From contig JAHDCD010000008.1 of assembly GCA_020630095.1 (NCBI GenBank), positions 1 through 64,000 on the forward strand: a stretch of DNA of 64,000 nt, written 5' to 3'. Numbering within the stretch: position 1 is the first letter of the stretch; every line of letters starts with the position of its first letter. Positions 16,896 to 25,516 of this stretch are shown in pieces. The position numbers and the translations under genes are program-made. The notes under the pieces are model-generated. The model did no database searches and was not told the origin of the DNA. It was given only the letters and a program-made list of their open reading frames with translations. The DNA comes from Rickettsiales bacterium. GTDB lineage: Bacteria > Pseudomonadota > Alphaproteobacteria > Rickettsiales > UBA8987.

Positions 16896-17759
16896 ATGAG
16901 GCATTTTCTAGATCTAAAAAACGTTCCTCTTTCTGAGCTGAAAGCAATTTTAAAAAGAGCTCATGAATTAAAGAAGAATCCTATACAACAAGATTTATTG
17001 CTTGGGCATCAGCTTGCGATGATTTTTGAAAAGCCTTCAACGCGTACGCGCTTTAGTTTTGAAGTTGGTATTAACCAGCTTGGTGGTGACGCAATTGTTA
17101 CAACATCTTCAAGCTCACAAATGGGTAAAGGCGAAACTATCGCGGATACTGCCCGTGTACTTAGCCGTTACGTTGACCTTGTTATGATCCGCACATTTGA
17201 GCATAGCAAACTTACAGATTTTGCTCAATATTCTACAGCGCCAGTTATTAATGGATTAACTGACCGCTCTCATCCTTGTCAAGTTATGGCGGATATTATG
17301 ACCTTTGAAGAGAAGTTAGGTGATATTAAGGGGAAGAAAGTTGCATGGGTTGGTGACTTCAATAACATGACTCAAAGTTGGTTAGAAGCGGCTGAGATTT
17401 TTGATTTTGAAATAAAAGTTGCTTGCCCAAGGGCATTTGCCCCTAATGAGCTTGACCCTGTAACTCCAGAAGAGGCGGCAGAAAATGCAGACCTTATTAC
17501 GACAGATACTTGGGTTTCAATGGGTGATGATTCTCATACTGCCAGTGAAAAGCAAGCCCGCTTAGCAGAATATAAAGTAACTTCGGACATTATGAGGAAA
17601 GCTAAAGATACTGCAATTTTCATGCATTGCCTACCTGCGTATAAAGGTAGTGAAGTTACAGAAGAAGTTTTTGAGTCTGCTCAATCTGTTGTATTTGATG
17701 AGGCTGAAAATCGTCTTCATATCCAAAAATCTATAATGTTATGGTGTCTAGAGAAATAA
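16896..17759 (+). CDS. argF: Ornithine carbamoyltransferase
   Basis: Makes citrulline from ornithine and carbamoyl phosphate. It has the carbamoyl-phosphate site FEKPSTRTRFSFE (residues about 46-58), MIRTFEH, DRSHPCQVMAD, the ornithine loop TDTWVSMGDD and the FMHCLPAYKG (HCLP) motif. Length (287) is a little under the usual 305-335 because the N- and C-terminal ends are short, but all active-site motifs are present. The ATG at 16896 follows argD by 18 bases. The 3' end overlaps tsaE by 19 bases. Confidence 0.95.
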   Translation: MRHFLDLKNVPLSELKAILKRAHELKKNPIQQDLLLGHQLAMIFEKPSTRTRFSFEVGINQLGGDAIVTTSSSSQMGKGETIADTARVLSRYVDLVMIRTFEHSKLTDFAQYSTAPVINGLTDRSHPCQVMADIMTFEEKLGDIKGKKVAWVGDFNNMTQSWLEAAEIFDFEIKVACPRAFAPNELDPVTPEEAAENADLITTDTWVSMGDDSHTASEKQARLAEYKVTSDIMRKAKDTAIFMHCLPAYKGSEVTEEVFESAQSVVFDEAENRLHIQKSIMLWCLEK

Positions 17760-18172
17760 AAATCTCTTCAGAAAAAGAACTACAAAACATTGCTGAACAA
17801 TTAGCATCTGAAATGAATGTTGGCGATGTAGTTTGCCTAACAGGTAATTTAGGTGCGGGTAAAACTACGTTCACAAAATATTTAATAAATAAATTTCTTC
17901 CCAATGAGAATGTAACCTCTCCAACCTTCAATTTACTCCAAACATATGAAAGCGGAAGTGCAAAGATTTACCATTACGATTTATACCGAATTAAACATGA
18001 AGAAGAGCTAGAGGATTTATCTCTTGATGATGCACTTAGCGAAGGCATAACAATAATTGAATGGTGGCAAAAGGCAGAAAATTGGCTTCCTAAGAATCGC
18101 ATTGAAATTCAAATAAACTACACCGAATCAGGTAACAAAAATGAACGAGATATTAAAATCATCAGACTATAG
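17741..18172 (+). CDS. tsaE: tRNA threonylcarbamoyladenosine synthesis ATPase TsaE
   Basis: P-loop ATPase needed with TsaB and TsaD to form t6A at position 37 of ANN-decoding tRNAs. Walker A is LTGNLGAGKTTFTK (residues about 33-46); the SPTFNLLQTYE switch and YHYDLYRI follow, then IEWWQKAENWLP near the end. The 143 residues are normal. It overlaps argF by 19 bases and rdgB by 32, so translation is likely coupled along the operon. Confidence 0.94.
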   Translation: MVSREIKISSEKELQNIAEQLASEMNVGDVVCLTGNLGAGKTTFTKYLINKFLPNENVTSPTFNLLQTYESGSAKIYHYDLYRIKHEEELEDLSLDDALSEGITIIEWWQKAENWLPKNRIEIQINYTESGNKNERDIKIIRL

Positions 18173-18782
18173 AAAAGTGCAGGGCAATAGTCTTGTAATT
18201 GCAACGCATAATGCTGGTAAAGTACCTGAAATCAGGGCTTTATTAGAGGTTTGTGGTATAACAAACATTAAATCGGGTTTTGATTATGACTTTGAAGAGC
18301 CGGTGGAAGATGGCAACACTTTTATAGCAAATGCAGAAATAAAGGCACGCTATTTTATGGAGAAAACAGGCGAGCTTTCATTGGCAGATGATGGTGGCCT
18401 ATGCGTTGAGTTATTAAACGGCGAACCTGGTATTTATTCAGCACGTTGGGCAAAGCAACCCGATGGTTCGCGTGATTTTAACGATGCTATTTTAAAAATA
18501 AAAAAAGCAATTGAAGATAAAGGCGAGCCAATCGAGGGAGCAAAAGCCCATTTTACCTGCGCATTATCTTTATGTTTCCCTGACGGCTTTACACAAACCT
18601 TCGAAGGATATTGTCACGGTAAATTAACTTATCCTAAACGCGGCGAGCATGGTTTTGCATACGACCCTATATTTATACCGGAAGGCTATAATCAAACATT
18701 TGGCGAATTGCCTAAGGAAATTAAGAACAAAATATCCCATAGATCTGAGGCCTTTGCTAAGCTAGTTAAGCACTCTTTCTAA
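18141..18782 (+). CDS. rdgB: Non-canonical purine NTP pyrophosphatase (RdgB/HAM1)
   Basis: Hydrolyses dITP, XTP and ITP to monophosphates, keeping deaminated purines out of DNA. The family start LVIATHNAGKVPEI occurs at residues about 18-31, after an extra N-terminal segment encoded in the overlap with tsaE. ADDGGLCVELLNGEPGIYSAR, a variant of the usual ADDSG motif with Gly replacing Ser, and GEHGFAYDPIFIPEGY are clear. It is the last gene of the argD-argF-tsaE-rdgB run. Confidence 0.94.
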   Translation: MNEILKSSDYRKVQGNSLVIATHNAGKVPEIRALLEVCGITNIKSGFDYDFEEPVEDGNTFIANAEIKARYFMEKTGELSLADDGGLCVELLNGEPGIYSARWAKQPDGSRDFNDAILKIKKAIEDKGEPIEGAKAHFTCALSLCFPDGFTQTFEGYCHGKLTYPKRGEHGFAYDPIFIPEGYNQTFGELPKEIKNKISHRSEAFAKLVKHSF

Positions 18783-18848
18783 GTAAATCTCCAACTTCTT
18801 AACAGTTTGTTAACCTTTTCCGTAGTATTATTGGAACTGAGAGGAAAA

Positions 18849-19454
18849 ATGATACTATCTAACGAAATATTTTTCGCAGATGAGGGGTTCCAAACACGTT
18901 ACGAGATTTACCCTTCAGAAATGCGCATGGACGGCAATCAAGTAGAGCTTGTAATCAAGCATGAGCGTGGCCTAGCCATAGATTTTACCAATTCAAAAGA
19001 TGTAGGCAAAATCGCCGAATTCCTTAACTTTGAAAATTTAAAAGCAACATTCACTAAGGGTGATGGTGAAATGCCCAATATGTATGCAAATGCATACGAA
19101 AACAAACTGCATACGAACGCTCCACTATCTTATGTGTTGTTAATTCTAGAGCGTTCAAAAATGCTACCATCAGGTACGGCAGGTGTAATTGATACTAAGG
19201 ACAAAGAGTTAATAACAGGCTTAACTAACCCTAACGAAATCGCTATTGAGATCGCTAAAGATAAAGCTGATTTCGGCATAGGCGAGCCTGATTTCTTGGC
19301 AGAGTGCTATTTAAATAATACTCATATTGAGCCTTCGCATGAAATTCAAACTGCGAAGCTTAAAAAGCAACATGTTCACTTTGAAGAAGAGCTTATTTTC
19401 TTACTTGAAAACCTACGCCTTGATATGGTTATCAACAACAAAAAAGCTAGTTAA
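18849..19454 (+). CDS. Hypothetical protein, unknown function
   Basis: A 201-residue protein when started at the ATG at 18849, which has a clear Shine-Dalgarno (GAGAGG a few bases upstream); the longer frame from 18807 is not preferred. It has no signal peptide or membrane segment, is acidic with a Lys-rich C-terminus, and mixes alpha and beta predicted by eye. No motif that I recognise. Phrases such as ADEGFQTRYEIYPSEM suggest a folded soluble domain. It follows rdgB by 66 bases and may be its own transcript. Repeat A2 begins directly after its stop. Confidence 0.75.
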   Translation: MILSNEIFFADEGFQTRYEIYPSEMRMDGNQVELVIKHERGLAIDFTNSKDVGKIAEFLNFENLKATFTKGDGEMPNMYANAYENKLHTNAPLSYVLLILERSKMLPSGTAGVIDTKDKELITGLTNPNEIAIEIAKDKADFGIGEPDFLAECYLNNTHIEPSHEIQTAKLKKQHVHFEEELIFLLENLRLDMVINNKKAS

Positions 19455-19458
19455 TCAT

Positions 19459-19596
19459 TATAGTCTTTTCTAAATTACATCGTGTATACGATATAATTTA
19501 GGCTCACTCGCTTCGCGGTGCAACAAAAGCTCAAGCTTTTGTTGATAGTAAATTCCAATTTAATCGTTAGCACGATATAAATTAGAATTTACTATA
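19459..19596 (-). repeat. Family A MITE-like element, copy A2
   Basis: Termini TATAGTCTTTTCTAAATT and AGAATTTACTATA. The core at 19505-19520 read on the minus strand is CACCGC-GAA-GCG-A-GTG, a variant with a GAA instead of GTA loop. It is preceded by the AACAAAAGCT palindrome that also marks A3 and A4. Confidence 0.85.
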
Positions 19597-19679
19597 GTTT
19601 CTCAAATATAGACAAAAAGATTAGTGAGCATTAGCGAACTTAGCGTTTGATACGCAGCAAGGCGCAGCCGCAGTGAGTA

Positions 19680-20020
19680 CAAATTCCATAATATAGAAAA
19701 CTAATATTCTCTAAAAATCTTCAAAAAAATAATATTTTAGCGTCCAAATCTCTAAAAACCCTTATATTTCAATGGTGGTTAGTTTTTTTACTACAAAAAA
19801 CAGCTAAAAAAACGTCAAAAAATGTTAAAAAACACGCGTTTTTTGTCCATTTTTTAATAAAAAATTGTCGTAAGCGCCGAAAAAGTGGGTACCGGTTTTT
19901 CTGGTGCGTTCGACTAAATTAAGAAAATAACGTTTTTTATTAAAAACCTCATCTCCATTCCTCTCAGATTAACAATGTTTTTACAGGATACAGCCGGAAT
20001 ATAGACTTGGAAGTGTCTTA
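19680..20020 (+). repeat. Family B repeat, copy B2
   Basis: Blocks in order are TTCCATAATATAGAAAA, CCTTATATTTCAATGG at 19760-19775, AAAAACACGCGTTTTTTG, then after an inserted palindrome CCTCATCTCCATTCCTC, AACAATG and ACAGGA, and finally CTTGGAAGTGTCTTA. B3 shares all of these; B1 shares most. Confidence 0.75.
19866..19913 (+). repeat. Family C palindrome, copy C1 (GGTACC-centred)
   Basis: An imperfect palindrome of about 48 bases with arms GTCGTAAGCGCC and GGTGCGTTCGAC and centre AAAAGTGGGTACCGGTTTTT. The same centre appears at 41690. It resembles REP-like palindromes that are common in alphaproteobacterial genomes and interrupts repeat B2. Confidence 0.7.
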
Positions 20021-20058
20021 TTAATCAATTCTTAATAACTTAATGCTACTATTGAAAT

Positions 20059-20382
20059 GTGACTATATATAAAAATAGTAAATCATGGGTTGAGGCTTTA
20101 GATAAAAGAAAAGTTAATCCCAATAAAGGAAATATTACCGCATATAGATTAATTGCTATAAAGGCTATAGAGCTATTAATAAATGAGTTAAAAGATCAAG
20201 GTGTTGATATCAGAATTGGAGCAGAATTAGAGTTTATTACAGAGAAGGGTGTAGCCTACTCATCGGAAGAGGATAAAATTTTAGGTGGATACTTACCCCA
20301 GTCAGAAAGGCATAATGATGATGTTTATAAAATAAATTCGGCAACGGCATTAGGTGAAAGTCCTATACTATCATATATATAA
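20059..20382 (+). pseudogene. Glutamine-synthetase-like protein, N-terminal fragment (frameshifted)
   Basis: An open frame of 107 codons from a GTG with no Shine-Dalgarno. Residues 54-59 read GAELEF, like the GxExEF strand that opens the glutamine synthetase catalytic domain. The frame ends at 20382 in an alternating AT run (CATATATATA), and the similarity continues in another frame in the next entry. It is therefore probably the front of one gene broken by a small indel. The usual N-terminal beta-grasp domain of glutamine synthetase is missing or too diverged to see. Repeat B2 lies directly upstream and may have disrupted the original start. Confidence 0.45.
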
Positions 20383-21082
20383 AGACGGAAAGTCGAGTGA
20401 GGCTGTATTTACCCATGATACACAAGAATACGGAGATCTAAATAGAGCCTTAGTTCTAGTAGAGGCTATAGAGGATTTGAAATCAGGATTAGTAAATTTA
20501 GAATCTTTAAATAAGGGTGGCAAGGTATCATTTGATGCTCAAGACAAAGAAAGAGACACTATTCAAGGACTACATTTTACAATAGATGCCATTGAATCTT
20601 TGCAAGAATCTTTATTAGAAGATGGAGATATTACTTTAGCATCAACATTACTATTTAGTGCATCTGATGACAATCAAATATCAAGGTTGCTAAAAGCTCA
20701 CGCCGTTTCAGTTATGGATCATGATTTTAAAGTAGAATTTAAAAAGTTTCCAGCTGATGGAGACCCTTATCTATCAGTAATAACAGTACTTTTATCTATG
20801 TATGCGAGTGCTAACAAAGGCTCATTTGAAGATGAGATAAGAAGCGATAAAGAAATTTCAGAAGGGCTTACAACGCTTATTTATAAAAATGAGTTAACGA
20901 TAGAGGGTATCTTTGAATCATTCTTATCATCTGAGCTATTAACATCCGTTCTCAATTCATTGGAATCTGGATTAGGAGATGATCTAAAAAGTGAAGTTTC
21001 ACAAGCATTCAGAGAAGATCCAAAGGCGTTAATCTGGAGTTCAGATAAATATGAACATCCGGAGTTAAAACGTTCTCGTTAG
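20354..21082 (+). pseudogene. Glutamine-synthetase-like protein, C-terminal fragment
   Basis: A 242-codon frame that overlaps the preceding one by 29 bases. Residues 126-140 read KVEFKKFPADGDPYL followed by a hydrophobic helix, matching the RxEFRxPDxxANPYL helix region near the C-terminus of glutamine synthetases. GLHFTIDAI at 72-80 is in the place of the GxHxH ATP-binding loop but keeps only one His. Metal and substrate residues are largely lost, so activity is unlikely even if the frame were restored. It may be a decayed gene or a divergent non-catalytic relative. Convergent with the response regulator, 8 bases away. Confidence 0.45.
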
Positions 21083-21090
21083 TAATAAAA

Positions 21091-21960
21091 CTATATCAAA
21101 TTAACGCGTACAGTAATTTGGCGTTGGGAATTGATGATAACTTCATCGAACTTATCTAGCGCTAGGGCTAATTCTCTGTCCTCTGAGGTGAAGCTGTCCC
21201 AATAGAAGTCGCGTGATGAATGCGAAACCACTAAATCTACATATTTATTAGTTTCCACAAGCTCAATATTAACTTCTTTATCTTTATTTTCAGCAAGTTC
21301 CTGACGTTTTACAACCTCAGAATCCCACATACCTTTAGATAAAAGTTCAAACTTCTCTTCAGCGCTCATACCTAAATTGGCATTTTCAACCGATACAGAT
21401 AAAAGCTTCTTAATAGAACTTCTAACGCGCTCAGGGTTTGCATACCAAGATGAAATACGTTCCGATAATTGAACCGCCTCATTAATACGCTTAATTTTGA
21501 ATGAAAAACGACCTTCTTCAATAATTTCAGTTTTAAGGTCCTCAGTGATATTATCCTGCGTATCACCGCTAGTTAAGTCTTCAGCCACTCGGTTTACTAC
21601 AGATAATAAATCTTCACGAGTATAAGGCTTCGTAAGGTAATAATAACTACCTAAATTCATACCTTCAGCTACTTGTGCCTCGCTTGAAGCGGCAGTTTGC
21701 ATAACTATTGGAATATGAGAAAGTGAATCAGATGATTTAATACGCGTCATACATTCTATGCCGTCCATAATTGGCATCATGCGATCTAACAGAATTAAAT
21801 CATATTTTGTTGGATTATCAGTTAGCGCGTGAATTGCATCACCTGAATTAGAAACACATTCTACGCTGTGCCCTTCTTTTTCTAATGTGATAGCCATAAT
21901 CTCTAGGTTTAATGGCTCATCATCTACGGCTAAAATATTTAAATTACTATTCATTAACAT
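21091..21960 (-). CDS. Response regulator with degenerate ATPase-like output domain
   Basis: A 289-residue protein. Residues 8-125 form a CheY-like receiver with acidic pocket DDE (13-15), phosphoacceptor Asp in LILLDRMMP (Asp59) and the conserved Lys in YLTKPY. After a linker, residues about 150-285 align in pattern with the serine-kinase-like ATPase domain found in some response regulators: an ENANLGMSAEEKFELL stretch stands where NAVEHGNLGIxYEEK is usual, followed by GMWDSEVVKRQ. The following nucleotide-binding glycine box is replaced by HSSRDFYWDSF, so ATP binding is probably lost. No partner kinase is adjacent. Confidence 0.85.
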   Translation of the reverse strand: MLMNSNLNILAVDDEPLNLEIMAITLEKEGHSVECVSNSGDAIHALTDNPTKYDLILLDRMMPIMDGIECMTRIKSSDSLSHIPIVMQTAASSEAQVAEGMNLGSYYYLTKPYTREDLLSVVNRVAEDLTSGDTQDNITEDLKTEIIEEGRFSFKIKRINEAVQLSERISSWYANPERVRSSIKKLLSVSVENANLGMSAEEKFELLSKGMWDSEVVKRQELAENKDKEVNIELVETNKYVDLVVSHSSRDFYWDSFTSEDRELALALDKFDEVIINSQRQITVRVNLI

Positions 21961-21996
21961 TTTTAAAACTCCCTAAAACTTTTGCATTAGGATTAC

Positions 21997-22100
21997 TATA
22001 GTTACTCTGAAATTTAATAAAATTTCGGAGTAATTAAAAAACTAGCTTGAGCTAGTTTTCACCGCGTAGCGAGTGAAACTAAAAAAGAATTACTCAACTT
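21997..22100 (+). repeat. Family A element, copy A6
   Basis: It starts TATAGTTACTCTGAAATT, carries an ACTAGCTTGAGCTAGT hairpin and the core at 22060-22075, CACCGC-GTA-GCG-A-GTG. The right terminus lacks a recognisable ACTATA, so the copy is decayed or truncated on that side. Confidence 0.75.
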
Positions 22101-22159
22101 ATTTATATTTTATTACAGCGGGGTTAATATAAGGTTAAGAAAACCAAGTTAATTTTACA

Positions 22160-22798
22160 ATGGCACTCAAAAAAGAAGAAAAGATTGAAATATTTGAATT
22201 TTTTAAAACAGATAATCCAAATCCAGTTACTGAACTAGAGTTTGTAAATAATTATACATTGCTAGTTGCGGTAGTGCTTTCTGCGCAAGCTACTGATATT
22301 GGTGTTAACAAGGCCACAAAGAAATTGTTCCAACTTATTGATAATCCTAAGGATATGCTTGCCTTAGGCGAGGAGAAGTTAAAGCATCACATTAAAACTA
22401 TCGGGCTATTTAATTCTAAGGCGAAGAACGTAATTATACTTTCTCAACAATTACTAGATAATCATAATGGCGAAGTGCCAGACAATATGGAAAGCCTTAT
22501 CAAGCTAGCGGGAGTAGGGCGTAAAACCGCCAATGTTATCCTTAATTGTGCATTTGGTAAGCCAACCATGGCGGTAGATACTCACGTTCAGCGCGTATCT
22601 AACCGCATTGGCTTGGCGCGTTCAAAAGATGTTTTAAAAACCGAACAGCAACTTTATAAATCTATTCCTAAAGATTATTTATTTAATGCCCATCATTGGT
22701 TAATTCTCCACGGCCGTTACGTTTGTAAGGCTCGCAAGCCGGACTGTAAAAACTGCGGAATAATAGAGCAATGCCAGTTTAAAAAGAAAGAATTATAA
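22160..22798 (+). CDS. nth: Endonuclease III
   Basis: DNA glycosylase/AP lyase removing oxidised pyrimidines. The helix-hairpin-helix is LAGVGRKTANVIL, with the catalytic Lys in it, and the catalytic Asp is in MAVDTHVQRVSNR. The 4Fe-4S cluster ligands are CKARKPDCKNCGIIEQCQF (C-x6-C-x2-C-x5-C) at the C-terminus. The 212 residues are standard. It is convergent with trkH, whose stop is one base away. Confidence 0.97.
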   Translation: MALKKEEKIEIFEFFKTDNPNPVTELEFVNNYTLLVAVVLSAQATDIGVNKATKKLFQLIDNPKDMLALGEEKLKHHIKTIGLFNSKAKNVIILSQQLLDNHNGEVPDNMESLIKLAGVGRKTANVILNCAFGKPTMAVDTHVQRVSNRIGLARSKDVLKTEQQLYKSIPKDYLFNAHHWLILHGRYVCKARKPDCKNCGIIEQCQFKKKEL

Positions 22799-24247
22799 CT
22801 ATTTCTTCCAGAAGAACGGGGTGAATAATATTAGGATGGTGAATATCTCTAATCGGCCTAATAACATACCGAATGAAAGTATCCACTTAGCTGAAACTGA
22901 AAGCGTAGAATAATTACCTGCAGGACCAACAACATCACCTAAACCAGGGCCAAGGTTAGCCATTGTAGCCGCTGCGGCAGAAATAGACGTTAAGAAGTCT
23001 AACCCAGTAAATGCTAGTGCAATAGCCATAACAGTAAAGCATAGCGCAAATAGTATAAAGAAACTCAGTACCGAGTATATAGATGAAGGCTCCAACTGCC
23101 TACCATTATATTTATAGCGAAATACACCATGTGGCTGAATTAATTGTTTAATCTGATTCCAAGCCGTTTGAAACATTACATAAAAACGGAATGTTTTAAT
23201 GCCACCGGTTGTTGATCCTGTACAACCACCGAAGACCGATATCATAAATACGAATACAATTAAAAACGCGCCCCAATTGCTATAATCCCAGTTAGCAAAG
23301 CCAGTTGTGGTGTATATAGAGGTAATGTTAAATGCCCCCATTCTAATCGCCAAATGCAACGGATATTCACGGCTAAGGAACGCAATAGTAATTATCAGCG
23401 CAAAAATATACATGAGTATAAATAGCTTAACTTGATCATCTGTTACTAAGCGCGAAAGCTTCCCCTTAAAGGCCTGAACATAAAGGATATATGGTATACC
23501 ACCCGCAAGCATAAACACGATAGCAATCCATTCAATTAAAGGGTTGTCAAAATACGCAAAGCTATTGTTATGCGTAGAAAAACCTGCCGTAGCTATGGTG
23601 GTAAATGAATGATTTACCGCGTCGAATAATGTCATTCCAGCGAAGTAATATGCAAAAAAACAGATAATCGTAAAAAATAAATATACGCCAGATATCGCCG
23701 CCGCTATTTGCTGTGCACGTGGTAATATTTTCTCGGTATTATCAGAGCTTTCACTGCGGAATAATTGCATACCACCAATACGTAGGAACGGCAAAATCGC
23801 CATCGCCATAACAATAATACCAATGCCACCAAGCCATTGAATTATTGAGCGCCACAATAGCATACCCTTAGAAAGCTGATTCAAATCAGGAATTATCGTA
23901 GCGCCTGTGGTAGTTAAACCACTCATAGATTCAAAAAACGCATCAGTATAAGAAAGGTCAACCGCTGCTAAATACATTGGTATAGATGCAAACAGCACCA
24001 GCATCACCCACGAGAGCGAGGTTAGCAATAATACCTGTTTAATATTCAAATTCTGCTGAATTTTACCAGACATATTAGATAAGAATAACGCGCCACCAAC
24101 GAATGCAGATATAATAATAGAACTCAAAAACCCTTCAGAGTTTGGATGCTCTAGGTAGGTATCCAAGAAAAATGGCGGCAACTGCGCGAAAGATATTATT
24201 AACAATAATACCCCTAAAACTAATAATATGGGACGGTATTTAGACAC
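22799..24247 (-). CDS. trkH: Potassium uptake protein TrkH family
   Basis: K+-translocating membrane subunit of the Trk system, 482 residues, made of repeated membrane-pore-membrane units. Selectivity-filter glycines are visible in SGLTTTGAT, TIATAGFSTH, TSIYTTTGFAN and ANLGPGLG, and GGIGIIVMAMAILP is typical. The start is a GTG at 24247 that overlaps the stop of the preceding small gene (TAGTG). The partner NAD-binding subunit TrkA is not in the window. The operon also has two small membrane proteins upstream. Confidence 0.95.
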   Translation of the reverse strand: MSKYRPILLVLGVLLLIISFAQLPPFFLDTYLEHPNSEGFLSSIIISAFVGGALFLSNMSGKIQQNLNIKQVLLLTSLSWVMLVLFASIPMYLAAVDLSYTDAFFESMSGLTTTGATIIPDLNQLSKGMLLWRSIIQWLGGIGIIVMAMAILPFLRIGGMQLFRSESSDNTEKILPRAQQIAAAISGVYLFFTIICFFAYYFAGMTLFDAVNHSFTTIATAGFSTHNNSFAYFDNPLIEWIAIVFMLAGGIPYILYVQAFKGKLSRLVTDDQVKLFILMYIFALIITIAFLSREYPLHLAIRMGAFNITSIYTTTGFANWDYSNWGAFLIVFVFMISVFGGCTGSTTGGIKTFRFYVMFQTAWNQIKQLIQPHGVFRYKYNGRQLEPSSIYSVLSFFILFALCFTVMAIALAFTGLDFLTSISAAAATMANLGPGLGDVVGPAGNYSTLSVSAKWILSFGMLLGRLEIFTILILFTPFFWKK

Positions 24248-24531
24248 TATTTAACCTTAAAATCAGAGATTATTTCTGAAATTACAATTTTACCCCACAT
24301 AAACAAGCCAAATAAATAAATAGCTAGCTCATGGTTTATAAATGAACATCTTTCAATCTTATCACCAAGGAAAAGAATTGTAGTAATCACTGTGCCAACA
24401 TAAAAACCAAGCGTAAGGTAAATAAACGCGTATTTACCAGTTAACTTTTTATCAAATAATTTTGAATTAACAACAGATGCAATAAGACCCAAGGCAGAAA
24501 AAATAAGAAGGATTAATTCAGGGTTTAACAT
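24247..24531 (-). CDS. Small membrane protein upstream of trkH
   Basis: A 94-residue protein with three hydrophobic segments (residues about 3-20, 32-52 and 66-86). No family recognised. Its stop overlaps the trkH GTG by one base and its start follows the stop of the 57-residue gene with no gap, so all three are cotranscribed and probably coupled. A role in ion transport is possible only by context. Confidence 0.75.
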   Translation of the reverse strand: MLNPELILLIFSALGLIASVVNSKLFDKKLTGKYAFIYLTLGFYVGTVITTILFLGDKIERCSFINHELAIYLFGLFMWGKIVISEIISDFKVK

Positions 24532-24705
24532 TTACTTTTCTTTATTAATCTTCAAATCAGAAAGCGTATACATAGACACAAATAATCCAATCATAGCACC
24601 AAGGATAAATAATTTTGAATCCCTAGCTATTGCCTCAAAAAGACCGCCAAAAGTTATCATCAAGATAATATGATGAGTAAACTTATCATTTAAATTAGCA
24701 AACAT
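24532..24705 (-). CDS. Very small membrane protein, first gene of the trkH operon
   Basis: A 57-residue frame (begins MFANLNDKFTH, ends LKINKEK) with two short hydrophobic stretches. It ends exactly one base before the ATG of the 94-residue gene. It is supported by this tight fit and by a clean ATG. Not recognised. The next gene upstream (yebC) is on the same strand and ends 37 bases away. Confidence 0.6.
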   Translation of the reverse strand: MFANLNDKFTHHIILMITFGGLFEAIARDSKLFILGAMIGLFVSMYTLSDLKINKEK

Positions 24706-24742
24706 GGTTATAATTATATAATATTTTTATTTAAAAATCAAG

Positions 24743-25453
24743 TTAAGCGGCATTAGAGTACACATATTGTACATCGTCTAAATCTTCTAACTTTTCAATT
24801 AAAGATTCCAATTTTTCTGAAGCCTCTTCAGCTATTTCTAGCGGATCCTTAGCCTGATATATTAAACGTCCAGTCTCAGCATCGCCCAATTTTTCAGTTA
24901 ACGCATCACGAACAGAAGCAAAATCTTCTTTCGCACAAATTACTGTATGGAATTCTTTATCACTAAAACAATCTGAAGCACCAGCTTCAATTGCATGCTC
25001 AAACATTTCATCTTCTGCGGCTTTGTCCGCTGGGTACTGAATAAAACCAACATGCTCAAACATGAATGAAACTGTGCCATTCTCACCTAGGTTTCCACCA
25101 TTTTTTGATAAACAAGTACGCACTTCAGAAACTGAGCGATTCTTATTATCCGTTAAGCAATCAACAATTAATGCCACACCACCGCCAGCAAAACCTTCGT
25201 AGGTAATAGTTTCATAATTATCGCCACTTAAACCAGACGCTCGCGAAATAGCCGTTTCAATTTTATCCTTCGGCATAGAATTAGACTTCGCATTAGATAT
25301 AGCAAGCCTTAGTGCAGGGTTAAAGTCTGGATTGTCACCAGATTTAGCGGCTACAGTTAATTCTTTACCCAGTTTTGTAAACAGATTGCCTCGCTTTTTA
25401 TCTTGCGCACCTTTTCTGTGTTTAATGTTTGCCCATTTACTGTGTCCTGCCAT
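24743..25453 (-). CDS. yebC: YebC/PmpR family regulator
   Basis: A 236-residue protein of the TACO1/YebC family; members bind DNA as regulators and more recently have been linked to helping ribosomes through proline stretches. The N-terminus MAGHSKWANIKHRKGAQDKKRG is nearly invariant, and GNLGENGTVSFMF is conserved. AAGGACATG-like spacing (AAGGA a few bases before ATG) gives a good ribosome site. It diverges from tig with 63 bases between. Confidence 0.96.
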   Translation of the reverse strand: MAGHSKWANIKHRKGAQDKKRGNLFTKLGKELTVAAKSGDNPDFNPALRLAISNAKSNSMPKDKIETAISRASGLSGDNYETITYEGFAGGGVALIVDCLTDNKNRSVSEVRTCLSKNGGNLGENGTVSFMFEHVGFIQYPADKAAEDEMFEHAIEAGASDCFSDKEFHTVICAKEDFASVRDALTEKLGDAETGRLIYQAKDPLEIAEEASEKLESLIEKLEDLDDVQYVYSNAA

Positions 25454-25516
25454 GTTTTTTCCTTATTGTTATTTAACAAAAGATAAGTATATTATCACTT
25501 CCCACAAGTATAAAAA

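Larger units (their letters stand above)
19455..20058. other. Repeat-rich intergenic region
   Basis: These 604 bases hold repeat A2 (19459-19596), a GC-richer spacer with short inverted repeats (about 19620-19680), repeat B2 (about 19680-20020) and, nested within B2, palindrome C1 (19866-19913). No RNA gene or credible ORF was found. Confidence 0.7.

Noticed and set aside
19455-20058. CRISPR array
   Set aside because: The repeats are not regularly spaced or identical and there are no cas genes; they resolve into repeat families A, B and C.
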